Source: Hyphomicrobiales bacterium
GTDB lineage: Bacteria > Pseudomonadota > Alphaproteobacteria > Rhizobiales > Rhizobiaceae
Direction: 5' to 3'
DNA: 64,000 nt
NCBI GenBank assembly: GCA_900472575.1
Contig: UCIV01000042.1
Location: 1 to 64,000, forward strand
Within the stretch, counting starts at the first letter, position 1. The number at the start of each line of letters is the position of its first letter. This document shows, one piece after another, positions 20,103-31,363 of the stretch. The notes under the pieces are model-generated. The model ran no database searches, was not told the origin of the DNA, and saw nothing but the letters and a program-made list of their open reading frames with translations. The position numbers were made by a program, and so were the translations under genes.

Positions 20103-21038
20103 TTAAGCGCGAGGATGGGCGCGGTCATAAACCTCAAGCAGGCGCGAGGTATCGACGCCGGTATAGACCTGCGTCGTCGACAGGCTGGCATGGCCGAGCA
20201 GTTCCTGGATGGTGCGCAGGTCGCCGCCGCCGGCAAGCAGATGTGTCGCGAAGGAGTGGCGCAACGCGTGGGGCGTTGCCGTATCCGGCAGGCCAAAGGC
20301 GCTTCTCAATTTCTGCATCTGGCGCTGGATGATTGCCGGCTGTAGCGGGCCGCCACGCGCACCACGGAAGAGAGGCTTTTCGTCGGTCAGATGATAGGGG
20401 CAGATATCGCGGTAACGGGTGACGGCATCCGCCACGGCGGCAAGAAGCGGCACGATGCGGGTCTTGCCGCCCTTGCCCTTGATGCGCAGCGTTGTCGTGC
20501 CGGGTTCGATCTCGCCGGGAAGAAGCCCGAGTGCTTCGGAAATGCGCAGGCCACAGCCATAGAGAAGCGCCAGGACAGCGGCATCGCGTGCGGCGATCCA
20601 GGGCTCGTCCTGGAGCTGGGTTTCGGTCGTGGTGAGGCTTGTCGCCTGCCGGTCGCTCAGCGGTTTGGGGAGCGATTTCGGCTGTTTCGGTGCTCGGATT
20701 GCACCGGCTGCTGCGGCATTCACCAGTCCCTGACGCTCCATGTAGCTCAGGAAGGAACGGAGGCCTGCAAGGTGGCGGCCGAGCGAGCGGGAGCCTGAAC
20801 CATCACGGCGACGGGCGGCGAGAAAGGAACGCAGGTCTGCCGGGCGGAGCGTGTGGATGTCGGAAATCGCCGGCGGGCCGGCGAGATGACGGGTCAGGAA
20901 GGTAAGGAACTGTCGCGTGTCGCGCTCATAGGCATCGAGCGTGTTGGGCGACAGCCGGCGCTCGCTTTTCAGGCTTTCCAGCCATTCGTGGCGCTTGGCG
21001 GCGAGATCGGGCGCGGCGATAATCAGCAGTTCGTTCAA
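20103..21038 (-). CDS. xerC: Tyrosine recombinase XerC
   Basis: XerC acts with XerD at dif to resolve chromosome dimers. The 311-residue protein has the N-terminal SAM-like DNA-binding domain (about 18-105) and the catalytic domain with Arg in YGCGLRISE, Lys in GKGGKTRIVPL, HALRHSFATHL, LGHASLSTTQ and the nucleophile Tyr in TQVYTG. The start appears to be TTG at 21038: the open frame upstream to the nearest stop has no ATG or GTG. It lies next to priA, another replication/segregation gene, and diverges from the acyltransferase gene. Confidence 0.93.
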   Translation of the reverse strand: MNELLIIAAPDLAAKRHEWLESLKSERRLSPNTLDAYERDTRQFLTFLTRHLAGPPAISDIHTLRPADLRSFLAARRRDGSGSRSLGRHLAGLRSFLSYMERQGLVNAAAAGAIRAPKQPKSLPKPLSDRQATSLTTTETQLQDEPWIAARDAAVLALLYGCGLRISEALGLLPGEIEPGTTTLRIKGKGGKTRIVPLLAAVADAVTRYRDICPYHLTDEKPLFRGARGGPLQPAIIQRQMQKLRSAFGLPDTATPHALRHSFATHLLAGGGDLRTIQELLGHASLSTTQVYTGVDTSRLLEVYDRAHPRA

Positions 21039-21175
21039 GCGTCTCGACCGTTGATTTTGGTGGAAAGGAGCACCAGATTGCTACCGACAGCGTTACGGAA
21101 ATACTAAGCCTGCGCCGTCTGCCAAAGTTTTATCATACAGGGCTGCCACAAGGTTGCCCTGCGCAAGGAGTTTGT

Positions 21176-22105
21176 ATGGCCCGCCGTGACAATTCGACGA
21201 CCTTCAGTCAATTCGCGGAGACCATCACACTCAACTCCCGCGGCCGGCCGGGGCATATCGTCGATACGCTGATCGGTGAGCGCGGCCAGAGGATCGTCGG
21301 CAGCCCGTTCTGGCCGGTGATGCGGCCTTTTCTCTACACGCTGCTGCGATACGGAAAAGCCATCGAATTCGCCGACGACGTTGCGCCGAAAAGCGGTTTC
21401 CAGTGCTTTGAATATATGAGCGATCTGCTGAAGCTGCAGATCGAGGCCAAGCATGTCGAGCGTATTCCGGAAAAGGGCGGTTTCATTCTGGTCAGCAATC
21501 ACCCGACCGGGATTGCCGATGGGGTGGCGGTCTTCGATCTGTTGAAGGCAAAGCGGCCTGATCTGATGGTGTTTGCCAATCGCGATGCTGTGCGCGTCAA
21601 CCCGCGGTTTGCCGAGATGATCATCCCGGTCGAATGGCGTGACGAATACAAGAGCAAGCTGAAGACCCGCGAGACGCTGGTCCTGACCAACAAGGCGGTC
21701 GAGGACGGCAAGGTGATGGTGCTGTTTCCGTCCGGCCGCATCGCCTATTGGGCGAATGGAAAGCTGAACGAGCGGCCATGGAAAACATCTGCCGTCAGCC
21801 TGGCACGCAAATACAATCTGCCGATTCTGCCGATCCATATCACCGCGCGCAATTCCGGCCTGTTCTACTGGTTCGCCAAGTGGTCGACCGAATTGCGCGA
21901 CATGACGGTGTTTTATGAATTGCTCAACAAGAAGGGCAACCGGTTCGACTTTACCGTCGGTCACATGATCCAGCCGGAGGAGCTGGAGGGCGATCCGGCC
22001 GAGGTGACCAAGGCGCTGGAGAACCACACGGTTTTCGACCTGGCCCGGGATGGCGATGCGCGTTTCGAATTCCAGACTGTGCCGACGCTTGCCGCCACGG
22101 CGTGA
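21176..22105 (+). CDS. PlsC-like phospholipid/glycerol acyltransferase
   Basis: The 309-residue protein has the lysophospholipid-acyltransferase signature: Asn108-His109 to Asp115 (NHPTGIAD, a one-residue variant of NHx4D) and FPSGR at 184-188, followed by the PILPIHI segment. It probably acylates a glycerolipid or ornithine-lipid precursor at the membrane, but the acceptor is unknown. AAGGAG at 21165-21170 precedes the ATG at 21176. The gene starts 137 bp from xerC on the opposite strand, so the two share a promoter region. Confidence 0.82.
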   Translation: MARRDNSTTFSQFAETITLNSRGRPGHIVDTLIGERGQRIVGSPFWPVMRPFLYTLLRYGKAIEFADDVAPKSGFQCFEYMSDLLKLQIEAKHVERIPEKGGFILVSNHPTGIADGVAVFDLLKAKRPDLMVFANRDAVRVNPRFAEMIIPVEWRDEYKSKLKTRETLVLTNKAVEDGKVMVLFPSGRIAYWANGKLNERPWKTSAVSLARKYNLPILPIHITARNSGLFYWFAKWSTELRDMTVFYELLNKKGNRFDFTVGHMIQPEELEGDPAEVTKALENHTVFDLARDGDARFEFQTVPTLAATA

Positions 22106-22159
22106 TTTTCTTCATCGAACTGTTCACTTTTGTTCCGTCTTTCGTCATGGTCGCGCCGC

Positions 22160-24397
22160 ATGGCTAAGGATTCTGCTGACATGATGGGTTCGCTGTTCGG
22201 TGACGCGCTTTTGCCGTCGCGGACGCCGGTGCGCGTCGTGCCGATTCTGGTGCCTTTGCCGGTGCCGGGGGCCTATAGTTATGCGGTGCCGGACGGCATG
22301 CATGTCGAGCCGGGTTCTGTCGTACAGGTGCCGGTCGGGCCGCGGCAGCTTATCGGTGTCGTCTGGGACGGTGAAAACGACGAACGGCTCGATCCGAAAA
22401 AGCTTCGGCCGATCACGCTCGTGTTCGACTGCCCGCCTTTGTCGAAGGAAATGCGTGATTTCGTCGATTGGGTGTCTACCTATACATTGTCTCCGCCTGG
22501 CCTGGTTGCCCGCATGGCGATCCGCGCGCCTGCCGCACTTGATCCCGAGCCGATGGTGGAGGGCCTGCGGTATCTCGGTGGCGAGCCGGATCGGCTGACC
22601 CCGGCCAGAACGCGTGTGCTCGATCTGGCAAAGGAGCAGGACGTGCCGTGGACCCGCAGCGGCATGGCGCATGCTGCCGGCGTGTCGCTCAGCGTCATCG
22701 ACGGGCTGATCAAGCAGGGAATGTTCGATACGATCTTCCTGCCCCCGCCGCCTGTCGTGGCGCGACCGGAGCCCGATTATATTGCGCCGCGTATCGAGGG
22801 ACCGCAGAAGGAAGCTGCGCGGGAAATTGTCGCCTCCATCCGTGAGGGCGGGTTTGCCGCTTCGCTGATCGATGGAGTTACCGGATCAGGCAAGACGGAG
22901 GTCTATTTCGAGGCCGTGGCCGAGACTTTGCGGCGCGGCAAGCAGGTGATGATCCTTCTGCCCGAAATCGCGTTGACCCCCGCATTCCTTGAGCGTTTCG
23001 AGCAGCGATTCGGGGCCAAGCCTGCCGAGTGGCATTCCGATCTTTCCCCGCGTATGCGCGAAAAGGTCTGGCGCGGCGTGGTGACGGGTGAGGTGAGGGT
23101 GGTTGCCGGTGCCCGCTCCGCGCTGTTTTTGCCCTTCGAAGAGCTTGGCCTCATCATTGTCGACGAAGAGCATGACCCTGCTTACAAGCAGGAGGATCGT
23201 GTTTTCTACAATGCCCGCGACATGGCGGTGGTAAGGGCCAGAATCGGCGATTTTCCGGTCGTGCTGGTATCCGCCACGCCATCGGTGGAAAGTCAGGTCA
23301 ACGGATTGTCGGGGCGCTACAATCTCGTGCAGTTGCCGACGCGTTTCGGCGATGCGGCTTTGCCCGACCTGCACCTGATCGACATGCGCCGGCATCCGCC
23401 CGAGCGCGGCGGATTCCTGTCACCGCTTCTGCTCAGGGCGATGGCGCGGACGCTGGAAAAGAAAGAACAGTCGCTGCTGTTCCTAAATCGTCGCGGTTAT
23501 GCGCCGCTGACGCTCTGCCGGGTCTGCGGCCACCGGTTCCAGTGCCCGCAATGTTCGAGCTGGCTGGTCGAGCACCGGTTCAGGAACCAGATCCAATGCC
23601 ATCAATGCGGCTATCACCAACCGACGCCGGAAGCCTGCCCGGAATGCGGCACGTTCGATCATCTGGTTGCGTGCGGTCCCGGCGTTGAGCGCATTGCCGA
23701 AGAGGTCGAGAAGCATTTTCCAGATGCGCGCACGATCGTCATGTCTTCCGACATTCTCGGCGGCGTGAAGCGCATGCGGCTGGAGCTTGAAGCGATCGCC
23801 AAGGGGGATGTCGATATCGTCATCGGCACGCAGCTTGTCGCCAAGGGGCACAACTTTCCGCTGATGACGCTGGTCGGCATTGTCGATGCGGATCTCGGCC
23901 TGTCGAACGGCGATCCGCGGGCGGCCGAGCGGACATTCCAGCTGCTCAGTCAGGTGACCGGGCGCGCCGGGCGTACGGGCTTGAAGAGTCACGGCTTGAT
24001 CCAGACATTCCAGCCCATGCATCCGGTTATGCAAGCGATCGTCTCGGGTGATTCCACCGCGTTTTACGAACGCGAGATCAATGAGCGTGAGAAGGCGCTT
24101 TTGCCGCCGTTCGGGCGGCTGGCATCGCTGATCGTTTCTGCCGATACGCGGGCTGACGCGGAAAACCATGCCCGCGGGTTGCGTGCTGCGGCCCCACATG
24201 TTTCCGGCATTGCGGTGCTCGGGCCGGCCGAAGCGCCGATCGCGCTGGTTCGCGGTCGGTATCGCTTCCGTCTGCTGGTTCATGGGCGGCGGAATTCCGA
24301 CATGCAGGCTTTTCTGAAGACGATGCTCGGTAATGGTCCCAAGGCGCGGGGAACCGTGCAGGTTCAGCTCGACGTCGACCCGCAGAGCTTCCTGTAA
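22160..24397 (+). CDS. priA: Primosomal protein N' (PriA helicase)
   Basis: PriA recognises stalled forks and reloads the replisome. The product of about 745 residues has the N-terminal DNA-binding domain, Walker A GVTGSGKTE, and Walker B VDEEHD with the adjacent YKQEDRV. The zinc-binding insert contains eight Cys (CRVCG, CPQC, CHQCG, CPECG), and helicase motif V/VI-like segments GTQLVAKGHNFP and QVTGRAGR follow. The start is uncertain: ATGs at 22160 and 22181 are both possible. No defect was seen. Confidence 0.94.
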   Translation: MAKDSADMMGSLFGDALLPSRTPVRVVPILVPLPVPGAYSYAVPDGMHVEPGSVVQVPVGPRQLIGVVWDGENDERLDPKKLRPITLVFDCPPLSKEMRDFVDWVSTYTLSPPGLVARMAIRAPAALDPEPMVEGLRYLGGEPDRLTPARTRVLDLAKEQDVPWTRSGMAHAAGVSLSVIDGLIKQGMFDTIFLPPPPVVARPEPDYIAPRIEGPQKEAAREIVASIREGGFAASLIDGVTGSGKTEVYFEAVAETLRRGKQVMILLPEIALTPAFLERFEQRFGAKPAEWHSDLSPRMREKVWRGVVTGEVRVVAGARSALFLPFEELGLIIVDEEHDPAYKQEDRVFYNARDMAVVRARIGDFPVVLVSATPSVESQVNGLSGRYNLVQLPTRFGDAALPDLHLIDMRRHPPERGGFLSPLLLRAMARTLEKKEQSLLFLNRRGYAPLTLCRVCGHRFQCPQCSSWLVEHRFRNQIQCHQCGYHQPTPEACPECGTFDHLVACGPGVERIAEEVEKHFPDARTIVMSSDILGGVKRMRLELEAIAKGDVDIVIGTQLVAKGHNFPLMTLVGIVDADLGLSNGDPRAAERTFQLLSQVTGRAGRTGLKSHGLIQTFQPMHPVMQAIVSGDSTAFYEREINEREKALLPPFGRLASLIVSADTRADAENHARGLRAAAPHVSGIAVLGPAEAPIALVRGRYRFRLLVHGRRNSDMQAFLKTMLGNGPKARGTVQVQLDVDPQSFL

Positions 24398-24521
24398 TCC
24401 TTCGGACTGACGCTCTCCACTTGCTCTCGCGCAATGCGATGTTTGCATGATGCGACGCTAATCTTTGCAACTTGTTTACCCTGTTGGCTAGAATCAGTGC
24501 GATTCGAAGGGGTGCGACGGC

Positions 24522-24905
24522 ATGGAACTCTACTTCCCAACTGAACTGAACGAACAGATTGCTTTTGTCGGCTGTGCCGTAACGGCGCTGCTTGGCTTGC
24601 TGATCTTTCTGTTTCCCGGCACCTGCCTGCGACTTTCCGCCTTCCAGGTTGGAGAGGTAAGGCCGGAAGGCTACGGCTCGGTCAGGGCCGCGGGCGCGCG
24701 CTATATAGGTCTTGGCGTATTGCCGATCCTGCTTGCGCAGGAATGGTTCTATATGGCGACCGGGGTGGTGCTTGCGCTTGGCGCGCTGGGCCGACTGGTT
24801 TCGATCTTCGTGGACCGCGGCGTAACGCCGCAGAATATTGCGTTTTTTCTACTTGAGGGTGTATTGTCTCTCGCGCCGCTCGCCTACGTGTTCGGCTACA
24901 TCTAA
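24522..24905 (+). CDS. Small four-helix membrane protein (DUF4345-like)
   Basis: The 127-residue protein has four hydrophobic spans (about 13-33, 58-70, 72-92, 104-126) and the charged loop FQVGEVRPEGYGSVRAAGARYIGLG. The pattern resembles small DUF4345-type membrane proteins, but I cannot confirm the family. AAGGGG at 24507-24512 precedes the ATG. A weak terminator follows before the atp operon, so it is probably its own unit. Confidence 0.7.
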   Translation: MELYFPTELNEQIAFVGCAVTALLGLLIFLFPGTCLRLSAFQVGEVRPEGYGSVRAAGARYIGLGVLPILLAQEWFYMATGVVLALGALGRLVSIFVDRGVTPQNIAFFLLEGVLSLAPLAYVFGYI

Positions 24906-24953
24906 TGTCGCATATCGCCGCGCCCGAATGCCGATGGCCCGGATTTGCTGGCG

Positions 24954-25000
24954 AAAGCCGCAAATAATCTCTGCATCGCCTTGTGGGTGCGGCTTTTTCG
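24954..25000 (+). terminator. Possible terminator before the atp operon
   Basis: AAAGCCGC (24954-24961) pairs with GCGGCTTT (24989-24996), followed by TTTTC. The 27-base loop is long, so strength is doubtful. The rest of the 261-base gap up to atpH shows no gene and should hold the atp promoter. Confidence 0.45.
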
Positions 25001-25166
25001 GCGTCTCGGCGTGTTGCGAGTCCCTACATCCTATGCTAGACGAACCGCGAACGTCGGAAACGGCGAGCGGAGGCTCTGCGGGTTCTGATGGAAATTCAAT
25101 AAATTTCAAGGTCTTGTCCGATCGTCATTTTCGGACTTGGTGCTTGGGGTGTAATTCAGGGAAACT

Positions 25167-25733
25167 ATGCCTGTGGCCGAGACATCCCCGCTTATTTCCG
25201 GTGTCGCGGAGCGTTACGCTCTGTCGCTATTCGAGCTTGCATCGGAGACCGGTTCGATTGATCCCGTCGGTGCCGATCTTGATCGGTTCCAAGCGATGAT
25301 GGACGAAAGTGAAGACTTGCGGCGCCTCGTGGCGAGCCCGGTCTTTTCTGCAGATGAGCAGCAGAAGGCGGTCAGCGCCATTGCTGTAAAAGCCGGTCTT
25401 TCCGTGACCGTTTTGAATTTCCTCAAAGTTGTGGCCGGCAATCGCCGCCTCTTCGCTCTGCCGGGCATGATCCGCGCCTACCGCGCGATCGCTGCCGAGC
25501 ATCGCGGTGAAATTTCCGCCGAAGTCACTTCGGCTCATGCGTTGACTGCAACGCAGGAAAAAGAACTCAAGTCGGCGCTGAAGGGCGTAACCGGCAAGGA
25601 CGTAACCATCGCCGTTACGATCGATCCGTCGATCCTCGGCGGCCTCATCGTCAAGGTCGGCTCGCGTCAAATCGATACGTCCCTTCGCACCAAACTTTCC
25701 ACCCTTAAGCTTGCATTGAAAGAGGTCGGCTGA
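25167..25733 (+). CDS. atpH: ATP synthase subunit delta
   Basis: The delta subunit joins F1 to the peripheral stalk. The 188-residue protein has the six-helix N-terminal domain ([15 protein letters not shown] at the start) and the conserved C-terminal signature region [26 protein letters not shown] at 25158-25162 precedes the ATG. Its stop overlaps the atpA start by one base (TGATG). It heads a five-gene F1 operon; F0 genes are absent from the window, as is usual in Rhizobiales, where they sit elsewhere. Confidence 0.95.
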   Translation: MPVAETSPLISGVAERYALSLFELASETGSIDPVGADLDRFQAMMDESEDLRRLVASPVFSADEQQKAVSAIAVKAGLSVTVLNFLKVVAGNRRLFALPGMIRAYRAIAAEHRGEISAEVTSAHALTATQEKELKSALKGVTGKDVTIAVTIDPSILGGLIVKVGSRQIDTSLRTKLSTLKLALKEVG

Positions 25734-27262
25734 TGGATATCCGTGCAGCGGAAATTTCCGCAATTCTCAAGGACCAGATCAAGAATTTCGGCCAGGATGC
25801 CGAAGTTTCGGAAGTCGGCCAGGTTCTTTCCGTTGGTGACGGCATCGCCCGCGTCTACGGTCTCGACAACGTGCAGGCTGGTGAAATGGTCGAGTTTCCG
25901 GGCGGGATCCGGGGCATGGCTCTGAACCTCGAATCCGACAATGTCGGCGTGGTTATCTTTGGTTCCGACCGTTCGATCAAAGAAGGCGACACCGTCAAGC
26001 GGACCGGCGCCATCGTTGACGTTCCGGTTGGTCCGGAACTGCTCGGCCGCGTCGTTGACGCGCTCGGCAACCCGATCGACGGCAAGGGCCCGATCAACGC
26101 GACCCGTCGTTCGCGCGTCGACGTCAAGGCTCCCGGTATCATTCCGCGCAAGTCGGTTCATGAGCCGATGTCGACCGGCCTCAAGGCCATCGACGCCCTG
26201 ATCCCGGTTGGCCGCGGCCAGCGCGAACTCGTCATCGGCGACCGCCAGACCGGCAAGACCGCCATCATTCTCGACGCGTTCCTGAACCAGAAGCCGATCC
26301 ACGACAACGGTCCGGAAAACGACAAGCTGTTCTGCGTGTACGTTGCTATCGGCCAGAAGCGTTCGACCGTTGCCCAGTTCGTCAAGGTTCTCGAAGAACG
26401 CGGCGCACTTCAATACTCGATCGTTATCGCTGCTACCGCTTCGGACCCGGCTCCGATGCAGTATCTCGCACCGTTTGCCGGTGCTGCCATGGGCGAATAT
26501 TTCCGCGACAACAGCCAGCACGCGCTGATCGCTTATGACGACCTTTCCAAGCAGGCCGTCGCCTACCGTCAGATGTCTCTGCTTCTGCGTCGTCCTCCGG
26601 GCCGCGAAGCTTATCCGGGCGACGTTTTCTATCTGCACTCGCGTCTTCTCGAGCGCGCTGCCAAGCTCTCCGACGAGCGCGGCGCCGGTTCGCTGACGGC
26701 TCTGCCGGTCATCGAAACCCAGGGTAACGACGTTTCGGCCTTCATTCCGACCAACGTGATCTCGATCACCGACGGCCAGATCTTCCTCGAAACCGACCTG
26801 TTCTACCAGGGCATCCGTCCGGCCGTTAACGTCGGTCTGTCGGTTTCCCGTGTTGGCTCGGCCGCTCAGGTCAAGGCGATGAAGCAGGTTGCCGGTTCGA
26901 TCAAGGGTGAGCTTGCCCAGTATCGCGAAATGGCCGCGTTCGCGCAGTTCGGTTCCGACCTCGATGCCTCGACGCAGCGCCTCTTGAACCGCGGTGCACG
27001 TCTGACGGAACTCCTGAAGCAGCCGCAGTTCTCGCCGCTCAAGACGGAAGAACAGGTTGCGGTGATCTTCGCAGGCGTCAACGGTTACCTCGACAAGATC
27101 GCGGTTTCCGATGTCGGCAAGTTCGAACAGGGTCTGCTCTCCTACCTCCGTTCGGAAGGCAAGGCAGTTCTCGACACGATCCGCACCGAGAAGCAGATCT
27201 CGGACGACACGAAGGCGAAGCTCAAGTCGGCGCTCGACGCCTATTCGAAGTCTTTCGCCTAA
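25733..27262 (+). CDS. atpA: ATP synthase subunit alpha
   Basis: This is the non-catalytic nucleotide-binding subunit of F1. The 509-residue protein carries the P-loop GDRQTGKT, the [12 protein letters not shown] segment and the alpha/beta signature [14 protein letters not shown]. The length is standard. It starts within the atpH stop codon, so translation is coupled. atpG follows after 32 bases. Confidence 0.97.
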   Translation: MDIRAAEISAILKDQIKNFGQDAEVSEVGQVLSVGDGIARVYGLDNVQAGEMVEFPGGIRGMALNLESDNVGVVIFGSDRSIKEGDTVKRTGAIVDVPVGPELLGRVVDALGNPIDGKGPINATRRSRVDVKAPGIIPRKSVHEPMSTGLKAIDALIPVGRGQRELVIGDRQTGKTAIILDAFLNQKPIHDNGPENDKLFCVYVAIGQKRSTVAQFVKVLEERGALQYSIVIAATASDPAPMQYLAPFAGAAMGEYFRDNSQHALIAYDDLSKQAVAYRQMSLLLRRPPGREAYPGDVFYLHSRLLERAAKLSDERGAGSLTALPVIETQGNDVSAFIPTNVISITDGQIFLETDLFYQGIRPAVNVGLSVSRVGSAAQVKAMKQVAGSIKGELAQYREMAAFAQFGSDLDASTQRLLNRGARLTELLKQPQFSPLKTEEQVAVIFAGVNGYLDKIAVSDVGKFEQGLLSYLRSEGKAVLDTIRTEKQISDDTKAKLKSALDAYSKSFA

Positions 27263-27294
27263 AAGTACGGATCTAGCTTAAGGACCGATAACGG

Positions 27295-29627
<2,333 letters not shown>

Positions 29628-29642
29628 TTGCAAATTGTAACG

Positions 29643-29665
29643 GCGCGCCGGATATTTCGGCGCGT
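29643..29665 (+). other. Hairpin between atpD and atpC
   Basis: GCGCGCCG (29643-29650) pairs with CGGCGCGT (29658-29665, one G-U pair) around GATATTT. No U-tract follows. It may protect the atpD 3' end or reduce atpC expression, since epsilon is needed at one-third the beta dose (inference). Confidence 0.5.
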
Positions 29666-29737
29666 CATTCCTGCATAAGACACGCAAGCCCACGTAAAGA
29701 TATTCATCGACGTGGGAATTAGGGGAAGTGGACCTTC

Positions 29738-30145
29738 ATGGCCGACGCTTTCAATTTTGAACTGGTTTCGCCCGAGCGCCTGCTCGTTTCGGAAAAAGTA
29801 TCCGAAGTGGTGATCCCGGCGACGCTTGGCGAAATGACGGTGCTTGCAAGCCACGCGCCGACGATGACGACCATCAAGCCGGGCGTGGTTTCGGTGAAAC
29901 TCGCTTCGGGACAGGTCAACAAATACGTGGTGTTCGGCGGTTTTGTCGACATCCTGCCGGATAGCTGCACGCTGCTGGCAGATGCCGCCATCCCTGCTGC
30001 CGAACTGACGGTCGACACGCTGCAGAGCCGCATCGAAACCACGCAGGCTGAGATCGGCAAAGCGACGGGCGATGAGCACAAGACCCGTCTCGAGCAGTTC
30101 CTGACGGACCTGACGCAGCTGAACGGTATCGTTGTCGCCGCGTAA
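29738..30145 (+). CDS. atpC: ATP synthase subunit epsilon
   Basis: The epsilon subunit regulates F1 rotation and binds gamma. The 135-residue protein has the N-terminal beta-sandwich (FELVSPERLLVSEK, GEMTVLASHAPTM) and a C-terminal helical part rich in Glu/Thr. AGGGGAAG precedes the ATG. It is the last gene of atpHAGDC and is followed by a good terminator. Confidence 0.95.
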   Translation: MADAFNFELVSPERLLVSEKVSEVVIPATLGEMTVLASHAPTMTTIKPGVVSVKLASGQVNKYVVFGGFVDILPDSCTLLADAAIPAAELTVDTLQSRIETTQAEIGKATGDEHKTRLEQFLTDLTQLNGIVVAA

Positions 30146-30170
30146 TTTGCGCGACATCGCAGTTTGAAAG

Positions 30171-30194
30171 GCGGTCCTTGCGGGCCGCTTTTTT
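30171..30194 (+). terminator. Rho-independent terminator of the atp operon
   Basis: GCGGTCC (30171-30177) pairs with GGGCCGC (30182-30188, one G-U pair) around TTGC, then six T (30189-30194). The preceding AAAG can add pairs with the T-tract. Confidence 0.88.
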
Positions 30195-30213
30195 CGTTTT
30201 AAGGTCTCTCGCT

Positions 30214-30315
30214 GTCATGCCCGGGCTCGTCCCGAGGATCTAACCAGATCGCCGAATCCGAAATCTAACGGGAGCTGAAGCGACAACAGATCCTCGGGAC
30301 AAGCCCGAGGATGAC
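30214..30315. repeat. REP-like composite repeat 1 (arms facing inward)
   Basis: Two 28-base arms, 30214-30241 and 30288-30315, are inverted copies of each other with 25 of 28 positions matching, separated by 46 bases. Each arm carries a hairpin-forming core of the type ATCCTCGGG-CTTGN-CCCGAGGAT (degenerate in the left arm). The same core occurs twice near 34.1-34.2 kb. It lies between atpC and the leftward lysR and could stop transcription from both sides. Confidence 0.85.
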
Positions 30316-30357
30316 GACGTGGAGCGGGGCCGCTCGTCAACTATAGCCACTTTCTGT

Positions 30358-31254
30358 CTATATTCCCGATGACAGATGCTGATGCAGCCGTATCGCGCCT
30401 GGCGTCAGCGAGCGATAACGCGGGGTGCCGAGGTGGTAGCCGTAGCCAGTGTCGAGGCGATGCGTTCCAAGCTCGATGAGTGTACCTGAAGCCAATTCAT
30501 CGGCAATGAGGCCGGTGCTGCCGAGCGTGATGCCTTCTCCTCGCAAAGCCGCATCAACCGCAAGCGAATAGGTGGAAAAGGAAAGTCGGGGCGCAATACG
30601 CGCCTTGGGCGGAATGGCGAGCCGCGCAAACCATTGGCGGAAGGAAATCCAGTGGGCGTTGAAGCGCTCGTAATCGATCAGGTCGAGGCGGGCGATTTCG
30701 TCGGGCCGGATCAAGGCCGGGTTGAGGCCATTTCTTTGAATAAAACCCGGCGAGGCGACCGGCACCAGCACTTCCTTCATTAGCGGCGTCAGGTTCCAGC
30801 GTGGGTGCTCGCCGGTGGAATAGAGAATGACGAGATCGTTGGCCTCCGAGGCAAGTTCAGAAGGGGTGTCCGTGGTCAGCAGCCTTACGGAAACGGGTGG
30901 ATTGCCGTTGTCGAAATCCTTGAGACGCTTGGCAAGCCAGAGATGCGAGACCGAGCCACTGGCGGCAATCGAGATGGTCTCAAAGCCACCGCCGCGAAAA
31001 GGCTCGAGGCTTTCTTCCAGATATTCAAGCGTGGCGCGAACCCGCTGGGCCAACCGTTCGCCTTCCGACGTCAGGGCAAGGTTGCGGCCGCGGCGGGTGA
31101 AGAGCTTTGCTCCAAGCTGTCCCTCAAGACCCTGAATACGGCGACTGACTGCGGCCTGGGTTATGTGCAGTTCACGGCCGGCTCGGGAAAAGTTCATGAA
31201 CCGGCAGGCGGCGTCATAAACCCGGAAAGCCTCCAGCGGTATGCGGTCCAGCAT
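30358..31254 (-). CDS. LysR-family regulator, GcvA-like
   Basis: The 298-residue protein has an N-terminal winged HTH (MLDRIPLEAFRVYDAACRF, then FSRAGRELHITQAAVSRRI at about 22-40) and a C-terminal LysR substrate-binding domain. The DNA-binding segment ITQAAVSRRIQGLE is of the GcvA subgroup. It is transcribed divergently from the alcohol dehydrogenase operon across 109 bases, the classic arrangement for a LysR activator of the neighbouring genes. The effector is unknown. Confidence 0.88.
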   Translation of the reverse strand: MLDRIPLEAFRVYDAACRFMNFSRAGRELHITQAAVSRRIQGLEGQLGAKLFTRRGRNLALTSEGERLAQRVRATLEYLEESLEPFRGGGFETISIAASGSVSHLWLAKRLKDFDNGNPPVSVRLLTTDTPSELASEANDLVILYSTGEHPRWNLTPLMKEVLVPVASPGFIQRNGLNPALIRPDEIARLDLIDYERFNAHWISFRQWFARLAIPPKARIAPRLSFSTYSLAVDAALRGEGITLGSTGLIADELASGTLIELGTHRLDTGYGYHLGTPRYRSLTPGAIRLHQHLSSGI

Positions 31255-31286
31255 CTATTCCTCCATGATCCCAGATTATCAAATAT

Positions 31287-31320
31287 GCTGAGATTTTGAC
31301 GGATTTGAAGAGCTGAGATT
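31287..31320. promoter_or_regulatory. Direct repeats in the lysR / alcohol dehydrogenase intergenic region
   Basis: GCTGAGATT occurs at 31287-31295 and again at 31312-31320, 25 bases apart. They lie between the divergent starts and could be the two binding positions of the LysR regulator. No clear T-N11-A palindrome could be fixed. Confidence 0.3.
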
Positions 31321-31363
31321 GTGATGCAGAGTATGGATATCCGTTTCACCATCGCGGGCCGCC

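Noticed and set aside
24838-25299. 153-codon plus-strand frame between the small membrane protein and atpH
   Set aside because: It overlaps both flanking genes and the terminator-like hairpin; the composition is not protein-like.
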